Origin: Pezicula radicicola
Taxonomy: Eukaryota > Ascomycota > Leotiomycetes > Helotiales > Dermateaceae
Direction of reading: 5' to 3'
Assembly (NCBI GenBank): GCA_003008705.1
Contig: PDUO01000073.1
Span: forward strand, 5,637 to 69,636
Length of the DNA: 64,000 nt
Position numbers and translations under genes: made by a program
Notes under the pieces: generated by a model
The model's database searches: none
What the model was told of the DNA's origin: nothing
Seen by the model: only the letters and a program-made list of their open reading frames with translations
In this document: one piece after another, positions 10,712 through 22,214 of the stretch
Numbering within the stretch: position 1 is the first letter of the stretch
How the letters are laid out: each line of letters opens with the position of its first letter

Positions 10712-13256
10712 GGGCGCCTGTGCCTCCTACGACCCCATAGATTATGTCTACACTAACTTGCTATCTTCGGTATATTTAAACATTTGCCTGGGAAGGACTT
10801 GGTAAGGATCTACAGAAATTTTTTTGTAATGAAATTATATGTTAATACTTGTTCTATAGCGTGCTATTGCGATACTTGGGGAGGTATTTATGTGGTGAGG
10901 TAAAATTTCGTGCTGGGATAGGCCTTGTGGGAAAGAAGAAGTTGCTGAAAAAAGTGTTGCTTCCATGTTTCCACCTAGTGGAAGATATCCTCAAATACTA
11001 CCCAATCATCTTCCCAATCTTGTATATTTTGAAATTACGGCATGTCACCTGTTGGGAAGTTCCCCCGATTCCCTTCTCCCCTCTCACTATCCCCTTTATG
11101 AGCATACTGATACATCTCTAGATCACAACTTTGACATTCTCACATACACATCTTTACTAGACTTCGACTAATCCAAAAGGGTCTCAATTATCTGACAGTC
11201 ACTTCTACTTGAAAGCGTAATCATCCTTCTTTATATGCCTACTTCTGCCAGGCTTCTTCCACCTACCTAATCAAAACGGTATCAATTCTTCCACCCCCAC
11301 CTCTACTTGGAAGTCTACTTATTATATCTACAATTCACCATTGAACTCTTAACCTTTGCTGCCTAAAATTTGGCGATAGTATGCTACATACAAGCCGTAG
11401 TAATCCTTGACATCCACTGACTATCTCTTCTCTCTCACCTCCTCGGTTCACTATTTCCACAGCAATAGCATTAGCATCTCTCACTAACTTCAACTCCTGT
11501 CCTCTCTTCGGCATGTTACAAAAATCTGTCCTTCTCACTTCGTTACTAGGACAGCAAATTTTCCCATTCATTTCGCCGTGTCACCAGCGTTATTTCATTC
11601 ACTCATCTCATCATTTCGGCAGTATTACGTCTCTCACTTCACCACTTCACCACTTCAACAGCATAATTTCATTCCACTCCCTTACTTTGCTATTTTAACA
11701 CCTTGACAGAAACATCATCTCTCTTGCTGCACTACCTGCTTCAGCAGCAGCAGTAGCAGCCCAATGCATTTCAGCGGAGGTCCCTGGAGCCCAGCCCTAG
11801 ACTGAAACTCTCGATGGAAGTTGGAAAGATGGATCATAATCGATGATGCGCCAATGATTCTAGGTGCAATATTAGGGCGATGAATGTGAGGATAATGGTG
11901 GTGATAGTGTTGTTGTTAACTGACTAGCATGACTGGATTTGTGGTGTTAGGGCGGTTGTTATCACGCGTTGTCGTCTCTTGTCCCCTGGTCAATCCAATG
12001 GCTTCTCTAATGTCGGCCTCATGGCTTACATTCACCAGGCCAAGGGCACTCAGATGGTTGACAATGCGGTAGATGTCGAAGTGTCGACACTCCCTGTCGC
12101 AATTCGCGGGGAAAGAGATGTGCCTCTGGGGGGATGGTCCACGCTAAGAAATGCGCAGTGGCGGGGTCGATTTTATGCAGATGGTGGGGGTGGTCGGCAA
12201 TCGGAGAGTGGTGCAAACGCCTCTACCATGCTTCTCTGAGCTGCTGAAATGGGAGCATGAGATGGGGATCAATAGATACCTACCTAAACTATAGTGAATG
12301 AATGGAGAATGGGATTAAGAAATAATTGATGTGAATGAATAGAATCGGAATGAAGACAAAAAAGAAGATGAATTCAGAATAAAAGAATAACAAGTAACAG
12401 CAATAATGGGTGATGATGTTTGGGCTTGATGTTTGTTTGTCACCGCCAGTCAGTCAGCCAGTCGGGTTCGGCTTCTCTTCCCGTCGCCATTTTCGCATTT
12501 TCGCACCCCATCCAATCAATGGATTCTCCTGTCCCTCACCTTATCACCACATGATGACGCTCACTGGACGTAATATGAATAATCGTCATCGTCAATCGTC
12601 AACTACGACAACGACGGCGAGAACAAACAAACAATACACCCACGCTAACCTCAACCTCAACGCCAACACCAACCCCAGCAAAGACCCCATCATTGCCATT
12701 CATCCCAATGATGATAACTTCATTCAACTCAATCGCCACCTTTTAACCTGGACCGAGGACCCGCAACAGCAACACCAGCAGCACTGGTGGCTCTGGTCAA
12801 AGGTCTGCCCACTAACTAAATAAGCGAGGAACTAAGTGAGCTATGGCGTTACTGTGTACTTCTATTATATCGGAACGGTAATGGTCCAGCTCTCGAACCG
12901 ATAATTAGTCTTCCAGTTGGTGCAATATATGACTCTCCTGGCTTAGTTGACCTAAAGAAATTCACCTTTGATACAGAGAGGATCGCTCTTGGGAGCTACG
13001 TTTAAAATCTAATAGAAGACATGACCCTCGATCCCAAAACGAAGAAGAAGAAAAAGAATGAAAAAAAGAAAGAGAAAGAGAAAGAGAGGAGCCTTGAATC
13101 ATTACAACCGTTCAATCATTCAATCATTTAATCATTCATTAATCCATCAATTTATCCATCCACTTATCCACCTATCCATGGCGATATACTCCGTGTCTCC
13201 CCCATCCCATCCATGAGCCATCTCTTCCATGTATAGATAGGTATAATCAGTCTCCC
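10712..13256. other. 2.5-kb region with no supported gene
   Basis: Composition is patchy. It includes simple-sequence stretches (cttcaccacttcacc near 11640; ca-rich at 12590-12680; a purine-rich tract at 13035-13090; aatcattcaatcatt at 13110-13140). Open frames of 60-137 codons occur on both strands, but they are low complexity or overlap each other without splice logic. One GC-richer patch (12000-12240) has long frames on both strands and might be a gene fragment; I could not identify it. Confidence 0.4.
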
Positions 13257-14203
13257 TTACAAGTTGCCCAAGAAATCGGCAATTCCTGCAATGGCCGCCT
13301 TCTTAATTGCAGCCAAATCACGCGCGTTGCTGTGAACCTGGGCTACTTGGACGATTTCCACGAGACGGTCGAACTGGTACTGGATCTCTTTCACCGTCGT
13401 GTTGGTGATCGTGGCGTTCTTAATGTTGTTGGTGTTGTGCTTGTTGTGCTTGTTGTGCTTGTTGTGGCTGATTCTTGTCGTCGCCCAGGTTGACACATTG
13501 ACAAACGGAAGCTCCTCGGCTGTGACTACAGATCCGGTCACCACCTCGTCGTCGTCACAATTGCCATTACCATCAGCATCACTCGAAGTACAACCACAAC
13601 CAGGACCACAGCCAGAGACAGATGTGGAACCACCATCAGAACCAGCAGAGTCCACGGCCACGGTGACGGTGACAAGCTTCTCTGTGATCTCGGGAAAGGA
13701 AACACCCTTCTTCTTTGTGTTTGTCTTTGTCTCTGGTGTTACCTTTGTCGTCGCCTTTGTCTTCGTCTTTGTCTCCGTCTTCTTGTTGTTGTTCTTCTTT
13801 GTCGTTGTATCGCCCTTGGTGGTATCTGTTTGCGACGTCAACATCCTCATCTCCTCGTCCTCTTCCCAGAAAACGACTTACCTTGGTCCAATATCGCGCT
13901 CATGAGCCGGCATCGCATCTGCGCAATGGTGCCCCAGTCATCAAGGCCGAACGACGCGCACTCCTTTCGCAGCGCAGCCTTGTTGAATTGGTTGGTGAAG
14001 TAGGGCGCAATGGTCGACTCGAAGTCGTTATCGTTGTCGTTGTGGGCCGTAGCTGCGATGCCCATGTAGGCCATCTGGAGGCGCGCCATCAGCCGCGGTT
14101 TTGGACCGTCAGTCGAGAGATGCTGGGCTCGCAGGAGCTCTATGAAGGCATCCTTGGTCATGGACTCTTTGACGAGAGCGACATCGTTGACCGCAGAAGG
14201 CAT
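13257..14203 (-). CDS. SAP-like domain protein with low-complexity linker
   Basis: Two exons (14203-13882 and 13825-13257) joined over a 56-nt GTAAGT...CAG intron give about 296 residues. The start chosen is the ATG at 14203 (caccATGcc context). An in-frame ATG ten codons upstream gives a hydrophobic leader in a simple-sequence tract and is less likely. The N-terminal third shows helix-extended-loop-helix spacing like SAP DNA-binding motifs: TKDAFIELLRAQHLSTDGPK then LMARLQ, and a second similar unit at NKAALRKECASFGLDDW. A Lys/Thr-rich stretch, a Cys/Gly/Asp-rich stretch and an Asn/His repeat (NKHNKHNKHN) follow, then a helical C-terminus. Function is unknown; a nuclear, nucleic-acid-binding role is inferred from the SAP resemblance only. 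Confidence 0.6.
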
Positions 14204-14217
14204 GGTGCTGAGGACGA

Positions 14218-14285
14218 AGAGGACAAGGAGCACAAGGAGAACGAGGAGAACGAGGAGGACGAGGAGAACGAGGAGGAGATATTAG
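14218..14285 (+). repeat. GA-rich simple sequence (aggacgaggagaacg)
   Basis: Degenerate repetition of ggagaacgaggaggacg just upstream of the SAP-like gene, in its presumed 5' leader. The long frames reading through it are composition artefacts. Confidence 0.7.
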
Positions 14286-14813
14286 AACAACGAGTTTGAC
14301 AAGGAGCTTGAGCGCGAGCGCGAGGATGGCGACGGCCACAAGTGAGGCCATGGTATTTAGCTTGCGTGTGGTTGTTTGAAGGCAAGACGAGCTGGGCCTA
14401 GCATTGGCCTTTCTGTTTGAAGGGGAGAGGTGAGGAGAAGACGGGGGGGGAGAGAGCTGGTGTTGGCATTCCGATGGCTACATGCTTGCTGCTGCTACAA
14501 CACACAGAATGAAGCATAGCAACACGATGACGTCGCGGCATCACGAACAACTGCGACGGGAACGGCGATGCTGTGCCATACCACGCATGCCATGGTCCCT
14601 CATCATATGGTACCCTCCACCACGAGGTACATGTGCATCTGCACCTGCATATCTACACCGCAGCTATACAAACGGCTCGTTCTCTTTCTACCATACGCAT
14701 GGTGACAACCATACACCTTTGCCCTTCTCGTCTGCTCCTCAAGCCCATCTTGATTCTTACTTCTTTCTGTCCTCATCCCCATCCCCGCCGTCCTTGCCAT
14801 CCCCGTCGCCGCC

Positions 14814-15853
14814 ATGGCCACAGCACTGCCCAGCAATCCGCTCACGCCGCCTCAGGTCTGTAGCTGATTCTCTTTCCTGTCTACAATAGCTAAAGGGTTT
14901 AACAGGCGTTCCGTGGTACTTCGATCGCCTGGATCCGCTCTAGCCAGCGAGTCACCTTTACCGACGAGGAGACGGCCATTATGCGCGACTATATGGCGTC
15001 TCCAGCCTTCCAACTTATTGCTCGGTCGCTAGGTGATCAGCTTCGTATCACTCCATGTACTCTTAAAAATTTCCCGCTCGACGACCTCTTCGATCGCCTA
15101 CGTTGGACACCAGCTCTCGATCTAGAGAATGACCTCGGCCAGAGTAGCCGGGACATATACACGCCTAAGCTCTACCGGAAACTAGCTACGGAGTGGCCGA
15201 CTTGTCAGAGACGGGATACAGAGGCGGTAAAAGCGGCTGCGAGTCAAGAAGCTGTAGGACTCGGAGCCTTAAGAACGACAACACTTCCTTTGCGGTTGAA
15301 ATCTCGAAGCCCTCTATTCACTAAACCTAAGCACAACTATCCTGAAGATGATAGTAATGGTCACTCTGAGGCTCAGCCCAAGAAGCATCCAAGGATCTCA
15401 GCGGAGATGCATCCAGAGAACAGAGGACTGTCCCCAATTCATTCGGAGCCTTCTACCAAGCAGCCTCCGCAAACCTTTCCCGCTCCAGCAGTATCATCGG
15501 CTCTTACAGTCAGCACTCCATCCGTCCTCCTCGTAGAGACAAGCAGACCTTCGATTGTGTACCCACTAAGTCTACCAAATCACGCGAAGCCATTTTACTA
15601 TTTCTTGTCTACGCTTCAATACACAGTGCTCTACATCATCCGCGACCTTATCTGGCCAACAGACATAACATACTTCGTCTTCCTCTTCGCTATTGTGCAA
15701 CTCCTCTGGAGACTGGTTATTCTACTCCTCCGCGTTACCACCAAGCTTCTGATGTACCTCTCGCATTGGCTGCCTTCATGGTCCAAACTGGCTCGCCCTC
15801 GCCCCACTAAAGTGGCTCGGTCGCAAGAAAGAAGCCATTCCAAAGGGAGATAG
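14814..15853 (+). CDS. hypothetical protein, hydrophobic C-terminal segments
   Basis: Exon 1 (14814-14855; gccATGG start context) is joined to exon 2 (14906-15853) over a 50-nt intron with a GTCTGT donor and a TTTAACAG acceptor. The frame matches across the junction and gives about 329 residues. The N-terminal half is globular (TFTDEETAIMRDYMASPAFQ; DLFDRLRWTPALDLE). The middle is Pro/Ser-rich. Residues about 240-290 contain two hydrophobic stretches (DITYFVFLFAIVQLLWRL, then VILLLRVTTKLLMYL) that could span a membrane. The tail is basic. I do not recognise the family. The donor is weak, so an alternative start at the ATG at 14981 is possible. Confidence 0.5.
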
Positions 15854-16563
15854 GGATTTGAAGAAACAGACACCTAGCCAAGAGAATACGCCAGTCCATC
15901 AATCCTCACCAGTCCCTCAAATGCTTCCTGTTTGCATGGGATGGAATTTTTTAGGACCTCCCACTCAACTTGTAACGAATCCATACTCCATCTTCACGAA
16001 CGGCTCTGGCTCTGGCTCTGGCTTTGGACCCATTCAAAATGCATACATGTTATGTCTGGTGCCAGTGTACGTTGTTTATCTGCGTTGCTATCTTGTCAAG
16101 CAAGTTAATAAGGAAGAAAATCACTAACATTCTTATCTCTTTCTTTTTATTCAGAGATCCCCAAGTTCCGTTCTGGAATCCAAACGCCAATCAACCTACT
16201 ATCCCTACGCCTACGCCTCTAGTAAGGTATGCAAATCAATTCTTATATATTTCTGATAGCTGTTATCTATCTCTATTAACACATGCACTACATAGCAATG
16301 TAGGAGATCTACTTAACACACCAAGCTCCCCTGCTCCCTCCACCGCGAAACCAACAGCAACAAGACACAAGGACACTTCCGCATCTCAAGCGAGCGACCA
16401 AGCTTGAAAAACAAGGTGCAAAGAAATTATTGCCAAAGAGATATAGAACGCCCAGAAGAGAGTGGATGAGTTGCAGATGCTCGATGAGCTCGTGGCTCAA
16501 GAGCTTGAGAAGATTAATAACGCTATACAGACAGTTAACACTAGGATGGACGAACACGAATAA
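15854..16563 (+). pseudogene. degenerate coding stretch with coiled-coil end
   Basis: Short coding-like pieces (PQVPFWNPNANQPTIPTPTP at about 16160-16215; NVGDLLNTPSSPAP at about 16300) are separated by intron-like sequences with plausible acceptors (TTTTTATTCAG near 16155; ACATAG near 16296). At 16447-16563 a clean coiled-coil terminus can be read (QKRVDELQMLDELVAQELEK) ending in TAA. It is preceded in frame by a TAG at 16444 and a frame change. It may be a small spliced gene or the relic of one; family unknown. Confidence 0.35.
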
Positions 16564-17026
16564 GTAGTTTGATCAAGGCAAGGAAAGGCTGGTATAGATG
16601 ATTCTACTGCCTATTACCGTATTTGGGCTTGTTTGTTGGGGCTACTTTGAGGGAGACTAAAAAGTGTTTCTTTATGTGTTACGAGTTCCTTTTGTTTCTG
16701 CCATGGTTCGTCTCTTTGTTTCGATTTGGGTATTTCTTTTCTGATGCGCTTGTCGCTATGATATTTCCTTGCAAAGGTACGGTACAGGGCATTCATTGTT
16801 TATGCCATCTATTTATCTATTTCTTTCTATCTTGATAATACTAGTGCTCTTTTACATTGCTTCCTTAATCCATTTTGTGATGTGTACTATCCAGTTAATG
16901 ATATCTCGTGGACATATCTATAGTTAACTCTTTAAAATATAGGATATTGACTTGGAGTGCTTCTTGGTCTGATCATAATTTTCAGCAGAGACCTCTGGCT
17001 GGCTCGAATGACCCTAGAATGTTATC
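16564..17026. other. intergenic, AT-rich, no gene recognised
   Basis: Convergent 3' flanks of the neighbouring coding stretches. Only short frames are present. Confidence 0.4.
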
Positions 17027-18157
17027 CTATTTTGACAAACCTTTCTGCTTCACTATACCACCCAGCATAGTATTGACATATGTGACAATTGTAACTGGCG
17101 CGAGAGCTACAGTTACTCCAGCAGAAACCGGCCAGTGAAACTTGATACACAACCACGTAGCAATAATAAATCCCAAGATAATTATAGGACACGTCATTAA
17201 TGTGAAAGCCTTCGAATTCCACTCGTGCTCGACTTGGAAACCCCACCCAATCTTCTGGGTAGTTTGTCCATTGACTACTCGTAGTTTCGTCCGGATCTTC
17301 TTCGGAATGCCTTTCCAGATAGGCGATTCGGGTAGCGCATGGTTAGGGTATTTAAGAAGATGTAATGGATAGCTACCACCTATGAGACCTTTAAAATCCC
17401 TCAGATTTTGCTCAGACAAAATATTGTATTCCCATTCATCAGATAGATCTCCACTCGAGGAACTTTCCTGAGAAGCTAGCTGGGCTGGGTGGTCCTCAAG
17501 AGGTAGTTTGTCCTTCTCCAGCGGGTCAACGAGCTTGGGGGCTGGGTTGAGTTTGAACTGCGCAATATTAGTACAATGAGGTAAAGCGATATGGGAATGG
17601 AAATTTCAGACCTCCCATAACTCAAGCCCCGAGACCGAAATAGGACTGAAATTTTTCCACAGCGAAGACAAGGTCCATTTATTTCCTAGGAGCTTGTCCC
17701 TTAGTGAGCAGAAGAGTATGTTGTCCATATTGGCCGAGTAGTCTTGCTCGATGTCATGTTCGGTAGGACCAGAAATCCGAGTTTGACTTTCTGGCATGCT
17801 ATGCGGACTATGTCGTGTGCGTCCAGAGACTTTTGCGTGGCGTAATCGCCAAGAATTATCCTTCCGCATGTAGAGACATATGTAGCGAGGTTCATTGGTG
17901 CGGGTAATCTGAATGGTAGAGCGTGTACCAGTTGTTTCTAGATCTTGCCTTACGGAATCAGAAGAGTCTGGGGTAATATCTGCCAGACCCATATCTCCTC
18001 CGGCTTCCAAATCGGAAGGCTGTGTAACGCTAGCTGGTTGTTCCCATGAGAATTTACCCAGAAGACGTGGGGCTACGGCCCATACGAGACTCTCAAGCCA
18101 CTCGGAGTTAAAATGATGTTGAACCAGTGGTCCGTCCCGTTCTACATTCCAATCCAT
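17027..18157 (-). CDS. two-transmembrane fungal protein, function unknown
   Basis: Exon 1 (18157-17612) and exon 2 (17557-17027) join in frame over a 54-nt intron (GTCTGA donor, TACTAAT-like branch site, GCGCAG acceptor), giving about 358 residues. The start is the first ATG (MDWNVERDGP). The body is hydrophilic. The C-terminus has two hydrophobic helices (about residues 300-320 and 325-345) after a conserved-looking WGFQVEHEWNS block. That layout recalls the C-terminal membrane module of a large fungus-specific family, but I cannot name it. The start codon lies at the edge of an 84-bp inverted repeat belonging to the adjacent transposon, so its own promoter has been replaced by transposon sequence. 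Confidence 0.6.
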
Positions 18158-18240
18158 AATAGCCGGACCCACCTTCTACTGCGCTATCGCTTATAGTCGG
18201 GCAAAGCAAGTGTCCCGTTTAAGCAAGTGTCCTACGAAAA
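18157..18240 (+). repeat. left 84-bp inverted repeat
   Basis: Contains the transposon-end motif tagtcgggcaaagcaagtg and the internal duplicate caagtgtcc. The outer 36 bp overlap the leader and first base of the ATG of the membrane-protein gene at 17027-18157. Confidence 0.88.
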
Positions 18241-20467
18241 TTATAGTTTTAGAAATACCTCGATTTTATATATAGCCACTATATAAAAATAAGTACCAAA
18301 ATAATTACTATTTATTTTACAACTTGATAAAATTAGTATTTCTCTAAATTGAATCTAATGAACTAGTATTAGATTCGACGTCTAACGAATTAATATAATT
18401 ACTTAGTAGTAGGCTCGAATCTTAATATTCTTTAACCTTATCTATTCGTTCTAATAGCCTAGTTCTAATAAGAACGTCTTCTTCCTTATCTATATAGGTT
18501 TCGGTTTAGCTATTTAATTAGGCTTCGAGCTCTTAAATATACTAGACTAATTTAGGGTAGAACTCCTCTATAATATACAGGCTCTTATATTAGGTTAGGT
18601 ACTTATTGGGCTCTCGAATTTAAACAAGATTAAGAGGGTTAATTAGTAAGCCTTAACTTAAATATTCGAATATTCGTTAGATCCTAGCTTTCTTATCTTT
18701 CCTAGCTTATATACCCTGTATAACTAGTTCCTTCTATACCTAATTTATAGCTTGTATAAGCTTCTTCTTTACCTTCCGAACCTTCTCTTTTAACTCCTTA
18801 TTATCCCTCTCTGTTTTGTGTACTTAAAGTTCGTTAATAGTAGTAGAGGGCCCTCCTTTATGAATACTTCGTTATGACGTAGTTTTATATTTATAGTTAG
18901 ACTAGAGTTTTTCTTACAGGGAGGTATACTAGATAATAGTAAGGGTTGCCTTCTAAAGCTAGGTATCTACCAACTTTATTATAGAATAAAATAGGGTAAT
19001 AGATAGATTAGAGAACTATATAGGATCTCTATTACTAAGGGCTCGTACTATAGTAGTAATATCCTAAATCTCTAATAGGCGGGTTAGTAGTAGAGCTAGT
19101 AATTCAAGTTCATCTTCTTCTTCTACCTTATTAATAGTATATTTCCTCTTCTAATATAACCTTATTTTCTTTAATCTAGCCTTTAGACTTAGTAGCTATA
19201 TTCCCGAATCTTAGAATGAATTAATAATAGTATAGTACTTTATAGTCTATTCTTAAATAGATATTAAATCTTAAAAAAACGAGGTAATCGTGTACTTGAA
19301 ATCAAGACTCCGGAGTACGTTCTAAATAGCTAGATTATAGTAGTATTTCTATAGCTGAAATATACCAACATCTAGTGGCTAGAGTATATATATAAGGTAG
19401 GATAAGAAATAGAATAGCTTAATATAGTACTCTGTAGCTAATAATTTAAAATTATCTATATAGTAGGATTTATACCCATTAAGTAATAGGATCTTCTATA
19501 GTTTTTCTAGGCCTACGCAAGTATACTTAATTAAATAGTACAAGAAATCAATAGCGATTTCATTATTTATATATCCTATAGGGCTACTTACTACCCTCTC
19601 TAATCTAACGAGTTCATCCCTAATCCAATTCTCTATTATCTTCTTCCCTAGGGTAATTAAGAATAGTGGAATAGGCTCTCTACTATCTATATAAATAGTT
19701 TCGATTATAGTAAGAGATTTACGGTTCTCTAGGCTTAAGGTATACAACTCTTTAACCTTAATTAATACAATAATATACTCACCTACAGGGTACCTAATTC
19801 AAGCTCTAGACTTATCGAAATTTAGTACATTCTTGCCTAATCGAATCTTATAGTTAGTAAGCGTCTGTGTATATAGCTTAAACTAAGCCTTAAGATCCTC
19901 CTCTGTGTACGATTCGAGTCTAGAGTGTACAATCGGTTTCGTCTTAATCATATAGAGGTTAGGATTACCTTTAAGCTAGTCTATAAACCAACTATAGCTT
20001 AGAGGATCGCGTAGAGGGGATTACACCTATACAGAGAGCTCTATTAGTAGGTAATACTTAATATTAGGCTATATAGATTAATTACTAACTTGTAATAGAT
20101 GATAGATTATAGTATATACCATCCTATGTATAGCCCTAAGCCTAATCTCCCATTGCTCGTAGTAATACTAACGAACAGCCTCTTCCTACGCCTCATTTAA
20201 GATCTTATTATTACCTCTATACTGATTATACAACCTATTTGAGTTCCTAACCCTCTACCAGTGACGAAAAACCGACTTACGTAGGGCCTCTTCCTTAATA
20301 TAATAGATTCGGGCAGCAGTAGTTAGCGACTCTTCTAGGTAGTTAATAGCCTATTAACGCGCCTTATTAAATGCGCGATTATAGTCTAATTTCGTAGCAT
20401 ATTAGGTATAATAATTGGACGTTATAGTAGGCAATTATAGTAGTTTTAATATAGGCAATTATAGTGG

Positions 20468-20551
20468 TTTTCGTAGGACACTTGCTTAAACGGGACACTT
20501 GCTTTGCCCGACTACAAGCGATAGCGCAGTAGAAGGTGGGTCCGGCTATTA
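20468..20551 (-). repeat. right 84-bp inverted repeat
   Basis: Inverse of 18157-18240 with a single difference. Its outer 36 bp are read as codons (IAGPTFYCAIA) in the ankyrin gene to the right. Confidence 0.88.
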
Positions 20552-21289
20552 CATCGTAGGAAAGCTTCTGCTGCTCTTGGGTCTGTGCCTGGAATCCGTG
20601 CTTCAAATCTGCGATTACAACGCTGGAGTGTGTAAGAATAGACTGCGGACCTATGAGGGAATTAATAGAGCTTACACATCTCCAATAGACTTGAATCTCA
20701 TTTCGATCTTGAAGCACAACAATGTTCTTCTCTCGAGAGTATACTGACGGTGTAGAATCCGAGGGTGTAGAAAAGCTTCTGTCAGATGAAGGACCTGGTG
20801 GCTTCACAACAATATCGTTTAAGCTGAGTGACAATTCCCTTCCTGGGGCCACGAGCAAGTCGACAATTGAGTTGTGTCCAGCTTTAGCGGCTAGGTGCAA
20901 CGGGGTATTGCCGTCATTGTCAGCCAGGCTGACTGACTCTGCGGCTCCTTCTTTTAAGAGCAGCTCAACTATAAAATTGTGTCCAGCTTCAGCCGCTAGG
21001 TGCAACGGGGTCTTACCCTTATAATCGGCCGAATTGACTGACCCGACGCTACTTAGGTTAACAAGCAAGTCGACTATTGATTTGTGTCTTGCTTTAGTGG
21101 CTAGGTGCAACGGGGTCTTGCCCTTATAATCGGCTGAATTAACTGACCCGTCGCTACTTAAATTAACAAGCAACTTGGCTACCGGTCTGTGTCCGGCTTC
21201 AGCGGCCAGGTGCAATGGGGTCTTGTCATTATTATCAGCTGAGTTGATTTTTCCACGCTCGTCATTCCTAGCTACCGCCTTATTAGGAG

Positions 21290-21720
21290 CCGTCCGCCCA
21301 TCCTTATCTTGTGCCTGGATGTCTGTACCGCGGTTAAGGAGCATTTAAATAGCTTCGGACGAGGGTGATTGTACTACTATATAAAGAGCTGTCCGCCTAT
21401 CCTTGTCTTATGCCTAGGTATCTATACCGTAGTTAAGGAGTATTTAAAGTATTAGAAAGGCTTCGGACGAGGATAATTATACTACTATATAAAGAGCCGT
21501 CCGCCTATCCTTGTCTTATACTTAGATGTCTATACCATAGTTAAGGAGTATTTAAAGTATTAGAAAGGCTTTGAACAAGGGTGATTATACTACTATATAA
21601 AGAGCCGTCCGTCTATCCTTATCTTATACCTAGGTGTCTATACTATGGTTAAGGAGTACTTGAAGTATTTGAATAGCTTCGGACGAGGGTGATTATACTA
21701 CTATATGAAGAGCCGTCCGC
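21290..21720 (-). repeat. four tandem 108-bp ankyrin-coding units
   Basis: The block cgtccgcctatccttgtctt recurs near 21290, 21390, 21497, 21606 and 21713, a period of 107-109 bp after the first interval. Each unit encodes one 36-residue repeat. The middle units are AT-shifted and contain all the in-frame stops. Confidence 0.85.
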
Positions 21721-22214
21721 CTATCCTTGTCTTGTGCCTTGACATCCGCACCCTTAAGGATGAGCAAGTGAATAGTATCCTCAGAGCCCGCATAAGCGGC
21801 GTCATGGAGAAGAGTTCGGCCCTCGCTATTTACCGTCTTAAAGTCTACACCTTTATCGATAAGTCGACTAACAATATCCCAAGAACCCGCGCGAGCAGCG
21901 TCGTAGAGAGGAGTGCGGCCGTTGTTGTCTACCGCCTCGACGTCTGCACCTTTAAGGATAAGTCTATTAACAATATCCCAAGAACCCGTACAAGCAGCGT
22001 CGTGGAGAGGAGTGCGGCTGTCGTTGTCTACAGCGTTGACGTCTGCACCGTAATCGATAAGGACATCAATAGTTACCCCTGAACACCTTTGAGCAGCGTA
22101 ATGGAGAGGAGTTCGGCCGTAGTTGTCTGTAGCATGGACGTCTGCACCTTGATTGATGAGTTGAGAAGCTAGATCCCAAGAGCCTATGTTGATGGCATGG
22201 TGGAGAGAACCCAT

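Larger units (their letters stand above)
18157..20551 (-). mobile_element. RIP-eroded pogo/Fot-type transposon
   Basis: About 2.4 kb, strongly AT-rich, bounded by 84-bp inverted repeats with one mismatch. Transposase relics read on the minus strand. Near 20395-20120 lies an eroded helix-turn-helix/CENP-B-like N-terminal part (NSNRLYNQYRGNNK; YYYEQWEIRLRAIHRMV). At 19747-19496 lies an 83-codon open piece of the DDE domain (SLENRKSLTIIETIY, PIPLFLITLGKKIIENWI, NEIAIDFLYYLIKYT). The order and spacing fit fungal pogo/Fot transposases of the DDE_1 superfamily. Many stops are TAG/TAA where CAG/CAA/TGG would be expected, consistent with RIP. Confidence 0.85.
20379..22214 (-). pseudogene. ankyrin-repeat gene with RIP-type stops
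   Basis: A single reading phase runs from the ATG at 22214 to a stop at 20379 (612 codons). It is open at both ends but interrupted at about 21692-21345. The N-terminal 173 residues hold about five ankyrin repeats (GADVHATDNYGRTPLHYAA; GADVNAVDNDSRTPLHDAA). The C-terminal open part (21344-20379) holds four to five more (GKTPLHLAAEAGHNFIVELL) and then a non-ankyrin tail. In the middle, tandem 108-bp units keep the phase but carry TAA/TAG where CAA/CAG stands in the intact copies. Ankyrin repeats bind proteins; fungal arrays often sit at the C-terminus of NLR-like proteins, but no NACHT domain is visible here. The last 50 or so codons read into the transposon inverted repeat, so the original 3' end is lost. 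Confidence 0.75.

Noticed and set aside
11335..12823. Several open frames of 60-137 codons on both strands
   Set aside because: Low-complexity composition, overlapping frames on opposite strands, no splice logic and no domain. Treated as non-coding.
13399..14299. Long plus-strand frames opposite the SAP-like gene
   Set aside because: They are antisense shadows. Their products are Val/Leu/Phe- or Ser-repeat strings produced by the simple repeats of the real gene.
14109..14385. Arg/Pro/Ser-rich minus-strand frames upstream of the SAP-like gene
   Set aside because: Generated by the GA/CT simple-sequence leader; no protein-like features.
21290..21720. Regularly spaced repeats resembling an array
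   Set aside because: They are contiguous 108-bp ankyrin-coding units without spacers, not a CRISPR array, which is not expected in a fungus.
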